Source: Nymphaea colorata (taxonomy: Eukaryota > Streptophyta > Magnoliopsida > Nymphaeales > Nymphaeaceae). Taken from it: DNA of 64,000 bases. The notes beneath the pieces were generated by a model. It ran no database searches, had not been told where the DNA came from, and was given only the letters and a program-made list of their open reading frames with translations. Of the stretch, positions 40,233 to 53,223 are shown piece by piece. The DNA lies in assembly GCF_008831285.2 (NCBI RefSeq), contig NC_045140.1, forward strand, positions 14,309,796 to 14,373,795, written 5' to 3'. The position numbers and the translations under genes are program-made. The first letter of the stretch is position 1; each line of letters begins with the position of its first letter.

Positions 40233-40240
40233 TATAAATA
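40233..40240 (+). promoter_or_regulatory. Isolated TATA-like box
   Basis: TATAAATA in CGTATAAATAGC, followed by a CT/GA-rich stretch resembling a plant transcript leader. No gene follows within 300 bp, so it may serve a non-coding transcript or be chance. Confidence 0.25.
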
Positions 40241-43077
40241 GCTTTCCTTTCTCGTGTTCTGGTGCACCTGGACCTACAACAGGGGAGGAGAGAGAGAGAG
40301 AGAGACAGGTTCATAAGGTTCAATAATGTTGTCTGCAGACGGTGAGAGAAAATAGCCATTTGTGCTCTGTAATTGGATAGGGAATATGAATATGAAGTTG
40401 GTTGAGGAAGAAAACTTGCGATCGATTGATTAAAAAATGGCCTCAACGAGTGAATGGCTCAAAATTTGTCTTCTCATAGAGTAGAGAATCTTACTGTCTA
40501 ATCCTTCCGTGGAAAAATATCTATTTCTGTTTTTCAATTCGATTTCGTACATAATTTTGGGGAGGTCATGAACATATTCGAACTCAAGGTTATTGAAGAT
40601 TAAATAATATGCATCCTCTCAACAAAGAAAGTGAGTGATGTACCAAAGATATTAGCTCTTCAATGAGTGACAGCTACCAGAGGGACGGACAAATCCTGAC
40701 TGCTAAGCATGCATGGTCTCCTACACCTTTTTTCCCTTTCAAGAAGTGCATAATAAGATACTGTGAAAAAGAAAATTTGGCACTTTCAAGTCACACTCGG
40801 GGACCATGCTTTTAAATTGTTAAAAGTGAGTTGACGTGGCATGTTAAACTACTGAAACCCTTCTCTTTTCTCCCCTCTGTCCCATCTTCTCCTTCACCAA
40901 CGAGCACACGCCTGGCTTCAGCCGTCAGCAGAGGTGTCAACAATGGTGGTTTTTGGCATCTAATGGCCCTCCCCACTTGCACCAAATAGAAATGACATCG
41001 ATATAGCGCATGTTGGTTGGATTTGTAAGGAGTAGAGGCCAGAAGGTCGCTTGGAATAATAGTGAATTATTGGTCTCACGAGATGCAATCAAGGCACTGT
41101 AACTCCACATTCTTGTCCATCTCTTTGCCCCCACTTATACGCTTCATTTGGCATTCATTTCTTTGCTCTTATGTGTTTGTTTCCGCTCTGTGACGGCTCA
41201 CAGTTTGGCTACTTCCTCCAAAAAAGGGGGGCAGCCCGCCCGCTACATGACAGAGGGTGCTGCAGGCCCAGTTTCCTTTTGTTCAGGTCTCATATCTCCT
41301 TTCTCTTGGGTTGTGCAGGCCATTCTCGACTTTGCTAAAGCAGCATATGATAGTTGCCAGTTTGCCTGTGGTGACCCCAACATCTCAACATCCAAATTCC
41401 CCTGTCGACTTTTTTTAACAATGGCTTCAAATGGAAAGGTTCAGCTTAATTAGTGTTTTCCTTTCAGTTCCAGTGATTCTTTTTTTGTCTGCGATTTGAT
41501 GTTTTCAAGACCTTTTTATTAAGATCACTCATTCGTCTTGGAGGTGTGAAACACTGCCTAAATCACCCTACCATTCCCACTCCCGAACAAGTTCAGATGA
41601 TTCCTCAGCTCCTTGCCTGCAACAGACCCAACCAACCAACTGAAGGACATGAAGAATTTAAGGGGACCTTCTTAAAAGGGAAGATGCTTGAAGATCTTGG
41701 GTCCATGGGAGGCCATTGCCAAAAAAATGATTGAAGCCATGAATCCATCCTCAACAGTATATACCAAGCGGAGGCTTAAAAAAGGACAACCAAAAACCAA
41801 AAAGTGTGCTAAGTTTGCTTCAGTTTGTTCGTAAGTGAGCGATCGAATGCTTCCGAAAAATCAAGAAGAACCTAAAATCTCGGGCGTTCCGAAAGTCAAA
41901 AAGAAGATGAAAGTCAAGGAGAAGCGTGTCAGACTTTTACCTTTCTTTTCACAGAAGTAAATGGTAGGAGGTTGCGAGCATTGATAGCTCATAATGGCAG
42001 CTTTGGTTGGGAATTCGATTGCCGCTGTGGGTCGTTTGAAGAGAAACTGTGGTAACAAGGTGTCGATAACACTATTACCAGGGTGAGAATTTTGAGAAAG
42101 GGGCTCGATCAGCTCGTCGGTCGGCTGGGATCAAGACATAAGAGCGAAAGGAGCCATGTGAAACTAGATTCTCAGCCAAACACGGTCCCTCTCCAACAAG
42201 TTGGCAGCCATCCGCATATACAGCTGCAAGCCTGCAACATTCATCGGTTTCCTACTTGGGATCACGAGAGTTGAACATGACCCTGGATTTTGTTTTCCCA
42301 TGCTCGAGTTACAATCAGAAAAGTTTTGTCACGTTCTGTCTTCTTAACTATGTGAAGCTGGAACTAAATTAACTCGAGTACCTGATACGGAATTAAACTA
42401 ACCCAAATGTACTATAAGATTTTACAGAACTACAGCTTCTGCTGAAAATTTTGCAGAGAGCGATTCTTAAATTGTAAGTGAGATAAAGAAAAGGATTCCT
42501 AATTTTTAATTGCATTCGATTCCTAGGATTGATTCATATGAAGCATGGGACTAACACACCATCGTCGTTATCGCCGTCATCCCCATCGTCCCATCTTTTC
42601 TCTTCCCGATAGATCTTCTTCACATGGCGAAACTTTGTCGTTTTTATAAATGAGAGACTACGGCTGATCATTTCTATCCAGAAACTGCTACCAGCGAACC
42701 ATAGGATTGAAGGAAAACGTAAGCTTACTAGGATTTTATTTAATCACGTGATCATATCACACTGAGCATCAGATTTGAATCCCACAATTCATACCATCAA
42801 AATACAGAGGGAGAGGGAGTAAATGGAGTCTTCTTAGGTCATCAATACCAACCAGTTACCCAATCACAGAATTGACATGGTAAGGAGAGACGGGGGCAAA
42901 TGTCTCTGGTTTGAATCCAGCGGGTGATTCTGACTCAAACTCGAGACCAGGACGACCATGTCTGATATAATGATATACACTTTTCTTGATCTGAAAGTGA
43001 AAATAGAAATGGATGAAGGGAAAAGAGAATGTTACAGTCACAGTAATAGCAGTAGTAGGAGGAGGAGGGGGCGGGGG

Positions 43078-44882
43078 CTAGGTGGTAATCCTGGGGCTAG
43101 GGTGGAGAAGGGCGGACGGAAGGGTACAGGGTAGGTTGGTCCCGCACTCGAATGGCGAGTCCGGACAAGGCTTGGGTTTGCAGGCGAAGGCGGCGCATTC
43201 CTCCGGCGAACGCTGGTTGGGGCGGCCGGGGATGCAGTTCCAGCGGTCGTCGAGCAGGCCGCGCTCCGCCAGGCGTCGGCAGGCCGGGCCCTCCCAAGTG
43301 AAGTAATTGTGGGACAGGGACAGGTTAGCCAGGTTGCCGAGAAGGCACACCGCCTCCGGGATCTCCCCGTAGAGCATGTTCTGCGCCAGGTTGAGCTGCT
43401 CCACCTTCTGGAGGCACCCGAACGACAGCGGGATGGGGCCCGTCAGCTGGTTGCCCCCGACGTCGAACACAGTCGCTTTCTTTAGGTAGCCGATCTCCGG
43501 CCGCAGGCAGCCAGACAGCTGGTTGTTCAGGAAGAGCACCTGGATGAGCGTCTCCGACATCTTCTTGATGCTGGTCGGAATGTTTCTGTTCACCGTAAAA
43601 GAAAGAAAACAAAAGAAAAATTACATCTCGTGAAACCATAAGGAAATTTGCAGCAGCCGCAACAGGGCCCAACGATGGTGCCAGAAAAAAGAATCGCCCA
43701 ACATAAAGGTTAAATGATTGTGGTGATCACAAATGCTTTTTTTATCGTTCACACATCTCGATGCAGTTGGAGTGATCTTCCTGTACCACGCCCTCCGCGA
43801 TTTCTGCTTTATGGTTGTATTCAATCGGCGGGTCTAAGATTCAAGGAATGAGTAATAATAATACACTACAATGGATCAAGATGGACTTTCATCATTGGCG
43901 TTAAATTTTACTGTCCGTTTCTTCTGGAAGTTTTTTCTTTCCCGGAGAGCCATAAAATGGTAACCACAAAAATAAGAAGAAATTAACAATGAGCACAAAG
44001 ATTCAAAGAGAGAGAGGTTCCTGAAGCATACCCGCTGAACTTGTTGTTGGCGAAGCTGAGGACGGAGGCAGGGGAATTGCCGAGGTTGTCCGGGATGGGG
44101 CCGTAGAAGGCGTCATTGTTGAGGAAGAAGACATCCAAGTTGACGGTGAATATGGAGGGTGAGACGCGGCCGGCGAAGCTGTTGAACCGAATGTCGAAGT
44201 AGGCGAGATTGCGGATGCAGGAGGCGACATCAGGGAAGGTGCCGGTGAGTTTGTTGTTGCTGAGGTCGAACTCGTAGAGGTACTTGAGCTTGGTGAAGCC
44301 TGCAGGGATGGTGCCCTTAAAGCGGTTGGTGTTGGCGTGGAAGATGGCCAGGTCCGTGAGGCAACTGAACTGCTCGAGGCCCTTGGGATGGAAGGCGATG
44401 TTGTAGCGGTTGAAGTCGAGGGTAGCGATGGTAAGCTGCTTGTCACCTGGGCGCTTCGCGCAGAAGAAGCCCTTGTACTTGCAGGGGTCGTCGCCTGTCC
44501 ACGAACACGTTATGTTGTTGGGGTCATCCTCCACATACTGCAGAGCCTTCTGGATGATAAGCTTCTGTTCAAATAAAAGATCACTTAATGGTGGCGGCGG
44601 TGGCGGAGGTGGCGGCGGTGGTGGCGGTGGCGGGCAATCGGGTGGAGGAGGCGGTGGGGCGCATCCACAATCTCCACCACTGCTATTGCCTCCGCCTCCA
44701 CCGATCCCTATGCCAATGCCGATCTCAAGGTCCTGACGGGCCGGCCCTGATGGCTGTTGGGTTAGTGCAGGTGAGAGACAAGAGAGGAGGAAGAAAAGGA
44801 AGAACAACTTGACGGGGGTCACGGAAAAGGCACGACGTCCACCACCAGCATTACCGGCGGCAGGAGGCTGGCGACCGGCCAT
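43078..44882 (-). CDS. Secreted proline-rich leucine-rich-repeat protein (At4g06744-like)
   Basis: Two exons: 44882-44032 and 43585-43078, with a 446 bp GT-AG intron (43586-44031). The join gives ...FSG-NIP, in register with the LRR consensus; total 452 residues. It starts [10 protein letters not shown] with an uncleaved-looking basic lead of about 24 residues, then a hydrophobic signal segment ([18 protein letters not shown], about 25-42). A Gly/Ile-rich linker and Pro runs (6 at 76-81, 15 at 84-98) follow, then the pre-LRR cap with Cys pairs (about 100-150) and roughly nine plant-type LRRs (for example [30 protein letters not shown]). A Cys-rich tail ends in ITT. The order resembles LRR-extensins, but no Ser-Pro4 repeats follow the LRRs, matching the shorter At4g06744-like family of presumed cell-wall proteins. 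An upstream ATG at 45053 is in frame but gives a non-signal leader, so 44882 is preferred. Confidence 0.9.
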
Positions 44883-44939
44883 TGTGGGCTTCCTCCGTCT
44901 TGGTGGTGGTGGTGAGTAGGAGGAGAAGACGATTTCGTC

Positions 44940-44950
44940 CAATAAATAGA
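44940..44950 (-). promoter_or_regulatory. Possible TATA box of the LRR gene
   Basis: TCTATTTATTG on the - strand, about 60 bp upstream of the chosen start codon. The only A/T-rich box in a GC-rich stretch; a weak match. Confidence 0.3.
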
Positions 44951-47566
44951 TGGGGAAAGAGCGGCTCACGTCCCCGACGCTTCTTTTACTCTGATGTCCG
45001 GCGGCTCCGTGAAATGTCTGCTCATGAGGTTGACCGATGCTTTTCCCCGGCAAGTCTCCCTCTGTTGCTTTTTGGTGGGAACCACGTTCCTGACGGTAAG
45101 ATATTCATAGCCGCAGGAATTCTTGATCGGACGGCATATAAAAACTGTAAACGAGGATAAGGTTCGTAACCCCCATGTCAGGCCAACCGAGAAATTAGAA
45201 AATGCAGAAGGTAAAAACTCAAAAAGCAAAAAGGAAGGGAAGAAATTCATCCAGAGCAGACGAAGAAGAAGAAAGCGTCGATCCTGTCCTTTCGACGTGA
45301 GTGGCTGACGCCTGAATCTTCGAAGACTCAACAAGCAAGATCAATCTACTTGCAGCATCAGTTATTCTTGTGATTCAGGCAAAATCATATGCTTCACAGA
45401 CGTGATATTTGGATTTTCACGACCAATATGTACAATCAACCGCTCTCTTCGTGATTCTGTTGTAATCTCCCCCTCAGTGAAAGCGTGATTTACCCTTTCC
45501 TGCAGGGATGGGAGGAGGCACACTAATGCTCGTCCATGGGGTGGGCAAGAGAAATCAATGAGGATCAACTGGATAAAAATCGCATTCAATGAAGAGAAAA
45601 CTGTTATATTTCCAATTTTCTTTTCTTTTCAGAGTCGTCAATCACAGTTCTATCCTTCTTTTTGTTCTTAACCAGCCAAGTGATAAAGGAAAGAAAAAAA
45701 AAAAGTTGCTTCTGCTCTTTTTAATTGCATTCTTTTTTCTAGGCCACTAGGAATTGTTTGTGGCGGCATTCGTCTTATCCCTTTGCGAAGTAGTTGCCTG
45801 CAGCTTGGAATCTGATAAAAAAACAATCAGATTGCATACAAGTGAAAAGAATCCAGCAAGGGAGAACAGATGGTCCAGATGGCAGCGGTCTTTGACCATC
45901 GATAGTGATACAAATTGACTCTCTTACTTTGCATGCAGTCGTGTTTGCATGGTCCTGAACCGTTAATTAGCTGCGGAAGGCACTATTTTCCGACGGGTTA
46001 GATCATTCTTCCGAACTTTCAGCGCAGAGAACTTAGATCGCTTAACTCTTCATTATCAATGTATAGATACTGATACGATAGCTGTGATGTCATATGCAAT
46101 GGTCGTGATAATGTAAGTAATGTCACTGTTTCACACCGTTCACCATCACAAGTTTATCAACATTTTACTTGGCAGGCCTTAATGAGTGAGTGAAAGCTTT
46201 ATCATCAATCTGCTACTTTTCTGTACAGCAAATGGGGATAAGCGCTACTCTAAGTGCCTTAACCAATGTTACTCCGTGCTACCGGAGATGTGGAAAAATT
46301 GTAAGTACTGAACTTACCTGTTATTGCTAAAGGTCATATCTCTTTGATATTGATTGCAAATACAAGTGCATATATAGAACTGTTCGAAGTATGAAATGTG
46401 TGTGTCGACGTGCTGCTTGAAAGAAGCAGGCAGTACAAACACGGGACAGTTGAACAGAGGTCCTTATGGGACAGGACCGTTGTTGTTCCTCGTCTGCGAC
46501 CTACCTAGCTATCATGTCGGTAGATGCAATTCGTTTAGAGAAAAAGAAGAAAGCTACAAAGACTTCTCAAGTCATCAAAAAAGTGTTCACGGGAACCTTA
46601 TTCAATAATTTGTAGCAGCAAAGGGCACGGGGTGCAGAAAGTTGGTGTGAAAGCACTGCCTCATTCTTAAATCTGTGGACTTTAATATGCAGGAGTCTTA
46701 ATTCCATTGATTCTTCTATCTTTCCTGGCGTTTCAAGTTTAGATTTCAAACTTGAAGGACCACTGCTATTGAAAAAGCTAAAAACCAATGATGTTTCTAT
46801 GTGTAAAGAAAGTAAAATTTGCATGCTACTGTAAGCAATTGCCCACACCTTGCTCACAAAAAAATAAGTGTTTGGAACCATTTTAAAATGTAATAGAATG
46901 TTTGTGAGCCAGGAAATTTTTTTATTACATAAATAAAAAAACCTATAAAAATTAATGAGTATTCGAAAAAGCCATTCAATATCAAAAAATAAATAAAGAA
47001 TTTGACATGGGGAGTCTAATTGATGTGTCATCATTGACTTAGACTTGAAGTGGGCGGCTGATTTAAGTATCTGCCTCTTTGAAGGTCTGACCAAGTTCGT
47101 GAACTCCACTTACTAACGGGCTTCCGGATCAGGAACTTGGTCACATTTAAACAAGTTCGGCATCACCTGGCTCAATCGGTGCAGATAGCGCTGGCTGGAC
47201 ATGTTGTCAATCATAAATAGATTGCCCGCTCTGCAGGGCATCGGCCGGTAGTTATCACCTCTGATTTTGAGCACATGGAGCTCGTGACCACAAAGCCTTC
47301 AATGATCATCCAGCCCGTAACGTGGACCGTCCGATGCTTTATGTCAGATTCAATACCATCCTTACATCCGAGAAGGCAGCTGACGAAATAAAATAAAAAA
47401 AAAATAAAAAAAAAAAATCTTTGGAAACGGGAGAACAAGGCTCCTCCAACTCACGTTTCTCCTGTTTGGCCCGGGAATGAAATTCACAAATCCTAATCCT
47501 TTTCCCACTTTAATACAATGAGGAAAATCTTGATAATAGATGCTTTAATTTGCTTTTCAGCTTCGT

Positions 47567-47600
<34 letters not shown>

Positions 47601-50225
47601 GAATTACCATGACTTTTTTTTTTCCAGGTTCAGAGAGATCTGATAATAAGATTTATGGCTATGTCCTGGAGTAGTTGTGAGCGGATTTAATGCACACATG
47701 CGACGTTGCTTTTATGTTTGATCTTATTCGAAAGGCAGTATCTCAGCCTGTATCGCTCCGAGAGATACACTTTGTCACTCAAGACCGACCCGGTGAACAC
47801 GCTAAAGCATGAAATGGAGATTTAGTTGCCTGAGCTCCACTACTTTCCACCTGAAAAGCCCCATCTTCATCTCTTATATCTCTTTATTCTTTTGCTCCGT
47901 AGCTCTAAACTTTAGTGGGTGATTGATATCCTTGGATTTGAAATCCATGGGTCCGATGTGGAATATGCGAGTATCCAGGCCTCGGAACGAATGAGCGACC
48001 AATTTGGGGCCAAACAAGTGTCATCTTAGTTCGGGTCCAGTTCTGGGCCCATTTGAACCGCGACTTATTGTGTCCATATCCATAACCATGTCATATGGGT
48101 CCAAGTGCAGCACATCGCGGCAGATCCAGTAACGTCCCAAATCACACAGTGTGAAAGGGATTTGACGTCCTTAGGATCATTTGGTCTTACTGGAGCAGCG
48201 ACGCAGATGGATCCGACCCTCAGAACCAAAGGAGAAAGAAAAAAAAAAGGATGTCCGGACTCCTGGTCCCTGGACAAACGATAGGTCCACCAATGGTCCT
48301 TGTCAACTCCCACGATGATGATGAGTCTATCATTGAATTGAAACCACTGGTTCATGAACCGATTCCGCGGAGCTGCTGAAGCTATAATTCAACTGGATCG
48401 GTTGTGAATTAATGACAAAAAAAAGGATTAAAAATTATTTTTAAAAATTAACACAGAATATATAAAAATAAATAAAAATTGCAAAAATAACTATGCATGG
48501 CATGCACTCTTAAATCCACTACCAAATAGAATCCACTACCAATCAGCCCGATTGAGGCCGACTTCGACAACATTGGATCTGATTACATCACTTCCAGAAA
48601 CCATCATCAAAAAAGCCTGATTGGCATAGTGGAGCGTCACTCTAAGGCAACGAAAGCAGCTCTAAACATGACAAGATGAGAGGAAGGGAAACGCTTTGGC
48701 CTTCACTCAAACACTAGATTCACTCAAACACGAGAGGATTAAACAACCCACTCACACAAAAACACGTTTGGCATAATTCCAAAAACCATCCGCTGAACGA
48801 ATATGAACGAATACAAATTTCAACGAATAAACGGAAACGAACAAACGCACCTTGTTTGCTCGTTCTGCTAACGAACAAAGAGCAGCACATCGCTGGGTCC
48901 TGGTTCAGTAGTGGCGCGGTACATAAGTGGGAATGGCATGAAGATGACAGGGTACACATGTTCCCTAAATGTGAGGTAAGCTTGATGGTACTCTGATAGG
49001 CAAATTTGAACGTTATGTCATGTGTTACCCGAAGGTAAAGTAAACTTGATACTTTGCTATGTTTGAACATGAATCGAACACATACAGAAATATCAGGGAT
49101 ACTTAAAATCCATCACATACAGCTCCATTCCTATGACCTTGAAAAGTATTTTGGGGCCGAGCACACCACCTAATCAGACCAAGAAGAAGACCAAGTCAAG
49201 TGATGTTAAGTTGGTCCCAGAGTATGAATGGACCAGAGTATTTTGGTTGCAGTCTGCGCCAAGGTGTCTTTTACCAGTCGCTTTTGTAAGTGTCGACCAC
49301 ACAATAAAAGGCGATGGTTGCCCTCAATGCTTAAATTCATTTTTTTGTGTAGGAAGTTGTGTTTGTTTCACTTGACAGTGATTTAAGATCCTATGATCTC
49401 ACTTCCATGAATTTAAAATAGGACCACCCTTCCTCTCATTTAACCTTAAATATATGGTTTTTTTTAAAGTGTTGCATGAATTTAAAATTCATGTAATTGA
49501 TATCTTTAATCTTTTTAAATTAAGAATGCACACATTTTTATGCAAAAAATGAAGCATTTTTCTGTCCCGATGCTCTGCTTCCGTTACCAGAAGAGCTTGT
49601 TTCCGTCCTACGTCGATAAATTGGAAGGGAGGATGATCTAATGTTTATGCTTGTCCAGGAAGGAAGACGCAGCAAACCAAGTAGAAAACAGAAACATAGA
49701 GAAACGCAGAACACGAGTTCGGAAGCCATGCTCTGCTCGTACTGTGTATGTTCGGCGTTTGATTTTTATTTTTGAAAACAAGATCAAACATGTGTTTCAA
49801 GAATCTTGCAAAATGTAGAAATGCAAGTGGCAAATGCCCTTTTAAGTTTTTTGGTACGTTACGTTATTTCCAAAGATTTCTTTGCATGTAACAAATGGAA
49901 AGCCGGCTGAGCTCAAGAAATACTCCATGGAGAGGCTGGTGCTGGAGAATGACAGGAAAAATCCACTAAACTTAATCTAAGGCCTTTAACTTCACACTTT
50001 TACGTTCCCTTCTACGCATACTTAAATATTACCACTTGTGATCCTCATACTTAGAGTATTACCACTTGCGATGATTATTTCTAAGCACTTCAACATTTAA
50101 ATTTGGCATCATGTTGGAGCGCATAGGATCCTCAGCATTAACCGCTTTCCAGCCAAATCAACCATGAAAAAACTAATCAAAAATACAAAAAGCAGTTCTT
50201 CTTTTATTTTATTAACCCATAGAAG
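44951..50225. other. Intergenic; no gene recognised
   Basis: No frame with recognisable content. The longest (180 codons, 46567-47109, -) has compositional features of chance AT-rich frames and no motif. Contains A-rich 47388-47416 and a (TA)n microsatellite at 47570-47597. Confidence 0.45.
47570..47597. repeat. (TA)n microsatellite
   Basis: About 13 TA units. Confidence 0.95.
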
Positions 50226-50410
50226 AACCCTCAGCAATGACCGAAGGTTTCACAAAAAAACAAAACCCATGGCCATTGCGGAGGGTTTCACGAAAAGCTA
50301 AACCCTCCGCCATTGCCAAGGGTTTCAAGCATAAACAAACCTTAGGCAATGGCCAAGGTTTTCAAAAAAACCATATCCCTTAGTCATTGCCAAGGGTTGT
50401 GAGGAAAAAC
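50226..50410. repeat. 37-bp minisatellite, five units
   Basis: Units start at 50226, 50263, 50300, 50337 and 50374, each 37 bp. Each has the pattern AAACCCT..GCCATTGCCAAGGGTTTCA followed by an A-rich tail. Point differences are frequent but there are no length changes among the five. Three short inverted words (ACCCT ... AGGGT) recur in each unit, so each can form a small stem. Confidence 0.85.
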
Positions 50411-51807
50411 TCAAACCGCCGGTGAGGTCATCACCTCGCCGGTGTGTTTGAAGCCCACTTTTCTAGCCATATGAGTTCCCGGAAAAGAAGGGCTGCAGAG
50501 TGCAGAGCCCTCTTTTTCCAGCAACCCATCCCTCCTTTCCTAGTGAGTGAATGATTGAGAGAGAGAGAGAGAGAGACTTGTCTATAGATGGGCATCACCG
50601 GCAATGGCGCCTCGGACCGTCGCATGCTCTCAGGCTGCCTGCATTCGATGAGAGATTTGATGGTTTCAGAAAGCCATCAAACACCAAGGTTATCGAGGGT
50701 CCGACTTTAAAAACTTGGATTTCAGTTTTGATCTAAGTTTCGAGTCCATCGAGCCTCAAACCCAGTCTTAGTGGGTTTTGCATGTGTGCATGTTAGTTAA
50801 ACATATAATGTGTTGTGTTTTACAAGCATAAATGCACACGAGTCCTTATTGACATAAGCACGCACATAATGCACTCAAAAAGACATTAATGGAGGTAGAA
50901 TGTGGCTATTTATACTATAAATTCACTTATTCAAAAGAAAGTCTATTAGTACACCTTAATTTAACTTGTCCAGATTTGCATCCTAGAGGCCCGCTAGTAG
51001 AGGTTTGGACCTGTCGCAAAGGTTGTAGATCATGGCAGATTCTCTCCCCCACAAGAAGCGTTAGGCTTTGGCTGCATGTATTAGGTAACTCTACATATTT
51101 ATTGCTTTTTTTTTTTTCTCTCTTCTTCTTAACTGACCAAACGTGAACAAACTTGGTTTTGTGAAAACCAAAATTTTGAAAACCTGGTTCAAAACCCAGT
51201 TTTGTAAACTTGTTTGGATGACAACTTCAAGTGAAAAACTTGGACGCAGGCAGGTTTTTCTGGCCCTTTATGAAAATCAAAACCTGATTTTAATGTCATT
51301 CAAACACTCTTGAAATGGTGTTTTGAGGTAAAATCAAGTTTTGTCTCTCAAATCTGGTTTTAGATTGTCATCCGAACAACCCCTAAGGGGGCCAGATTTT
51401 TCATCTTCACGTCAAAACACTCTTTTCACAAACCCTGTTTCACAAAGTTTTCTTGTGATCCAAATACCACCCCACTTCACAAAGATTTCTTGTACACCAC
51501 CCAAACTTGGTTTTGGTTAAAAACCTGGTTTTAAAAGTGTCAGGCAAAAAGTCGCTATAAGGATTTTTACGGCGATATAAACCGGCTTGGCTGGATTCAG
51601 CACAAAAATACTTAGCGAGCCTGAGAAAACCTGAAAAAGAACCGAATCTGAAGAGACTGTCGATAAAATACCTTTTATCGCAAGGAACAGCTTTAAAAAC
51701 CACGGAGTGGTGTTCAAAAACAGACAGAAGAGACATCTTTTCCGGATTCTCATGATCGTGGTAACCAACTTGTGGTGCTCTTTGGCTGAGGCTGCCTGCA
51801 TTCTCAT
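50411..51807. other. Intergenic with fold-back sequence
   Basis: No gene recognised. A GA run lies at 50555-50576. From 51140 to 51540, repeated AAACCTGGTTTT-like words on both strands surround a small inverted-repeat element at 51210-51379. Confidence 0.4.
51210..51379. repeat. Small inverted-repeat (MITE-like) element
   Basis: TTGTTTGGATGACAA at 51210-51224 and its complement with one mismatch at 51365-51379 bound 170 bp. Flanking sequence is also rich in CTGGTTTT words, so the true ends may be further out. No target duplication recognised. Confidence 0.4.
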
Positions 51808-51988
51808 GATCCGAAGAAACTTCTAGCTCTTTGGCATTTTTCGGATAAAAAAAGTACTTTTCATTATCATCGTATGAAAATCAGCTAATATTTGGAAGTC
51901 ATTTGCCTCGGCCGTTGGGTCACAAAATGATAATAACATTGACTCCCTGCTTCACAGTCACAAAAAAAGCTAGAAGTTTCTTCGGATC
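51808..51988. repeat. 181-bp fold-back with perfect 21-bp inverted repeats
   Basis: GATCCGAAGAAACTTCTAGCT at 51808-51828 is the exact reverse complement of 51968-51988, with a 139 bp loop. Pairing stops sharply on both sides. It could be a small MITE or an inverted-repeat small-RNA precursor; no flanking duplication seen. Confidence 0.7.
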
Positions 51989-53190
51989 CAGAACGAAGAA
52001 AAAGCGATTTTAAAATCCAAAGAAAATGTTTCTATGGGAGTTAGGGAATATTGTTCCGTCTGAATCATCTGATATAATTTTCCTTCCACTTTATTTTTCA
52101 GTACCATGTCTTCTATAGCAGTCACGTAGTTCTCAAATTCATTGATGAAAACGAAAAATGTATTTCTTGTGGACATGATTTTTTTTTCGTGCAGTGAAGT
52201 AAATTCTCTGAGTTCACCAACATCATAAAGATGCATTACAACAGCAAAAACCAGCCTTAATTCATGAGAATACAGGATATATAGGCCTCAGACCGTCCTA
52301 GTAAAAATAGAATTCAACCTTACAGAAGTAAGGAACTCCTGCATTTCAGAACTTTCAAGTGTCATCATCGGCCAATAAAGAAGAGAATGTGCAACTGATA
52401 ATCTGGGAGGATAAAGTAAAGTTGAGAACCAAGAAGCTAAGATTTCCAATTTCCAAAGGAAGGATCCTGAAACCTGCAACTCGCTTCTTGAGGAGCCTTA
52501 GCTAGACAGACTTGAATATGAAATCAAATAAACAAAACTTGTTCATCCACACATGCGTGCCTTCAAAAACCCAACACACTACAATTTCTTAATCAAAATT
52601 TCACGAGGAAATGCAACCAACATCCTTCGTAATCACCAAAAAAACCGACTGGAAAGATGTGAAAATAAAAAATACAGGAGTGTCAGAGAGAAAAAAGATC
52701 AGCAGGCATATAGCTCAGACAGGGATAACTGTTTCTCTTTTGTATTCTCATCATTCACACTTCCCATTTGCAGTGACATCACCAAATAAAGTAAGGCTCA
52801 TCAGAAAAATTTGTGAACCTAAGAAGAACATACGAAACAACCAGAATAATCGAATCACATGATGAACAGGAGCCTATGAATCCGCTTCCCAAAACGGGAC
52901 TTTGGAAAGCAGATCGAGCCCCACTTCCCCTTCGTCAGAAATATGCAAAACCTAAAGGCGATAACAGGTTTCACTAGATAGGGAAGGAAAGGGGGATACT
53001 GGAGAGAGCAGAGACATCAGATCTTCCTATTCGATTAAACAACATATTATACCCAAAATTCGTCAGGTACATTCTATGATTCGAAGATATCATCATCTGC
53101 CTCGCATCGTGCTAACGATTCGAAGAAAAATATAAACAGATACTGAATCGATAGACCACCACGCACGACGACGAGGCGGCGTGTCACCTT

Positions 53191-53222
<32 letters not shown>
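53191..53222. repeat. Compound (AC)n(AG)n microsatellite
   Basis: Five AC units run directly into about eleven AG units. Confidence 0.95.

Positions 53223-53223
<1 letters not shown>

Larger units (their letters stand above)
37997..43077. other. Intergenic, AT-rich; no gene recognised
   Basis: Five kilobases with only short unconvincing frames. Contains an (AT)n microsatellite at 39787-39811, GA-rich runs near 39841-39854 and 40288-40306, and an isolated TATA-like site at 40233-40240. Confidence 0.45.

Noticed and set aside
36000-43000. Search by eye for conserved plant miRNA sequences (miR156, 159, 160, 164, 166, 167, 169, 171, 172, 319, 390, 393-399, 408)
   Set aside because: No match to any conserved mature sequence was noticed in the intergenic stretches.
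46567-47109. 180-codon - frame
   Set aside because: No domain, signal or homology pattern that I recognise. A frame of this length is expected occasionally in 13 kb of intergenic DNA.
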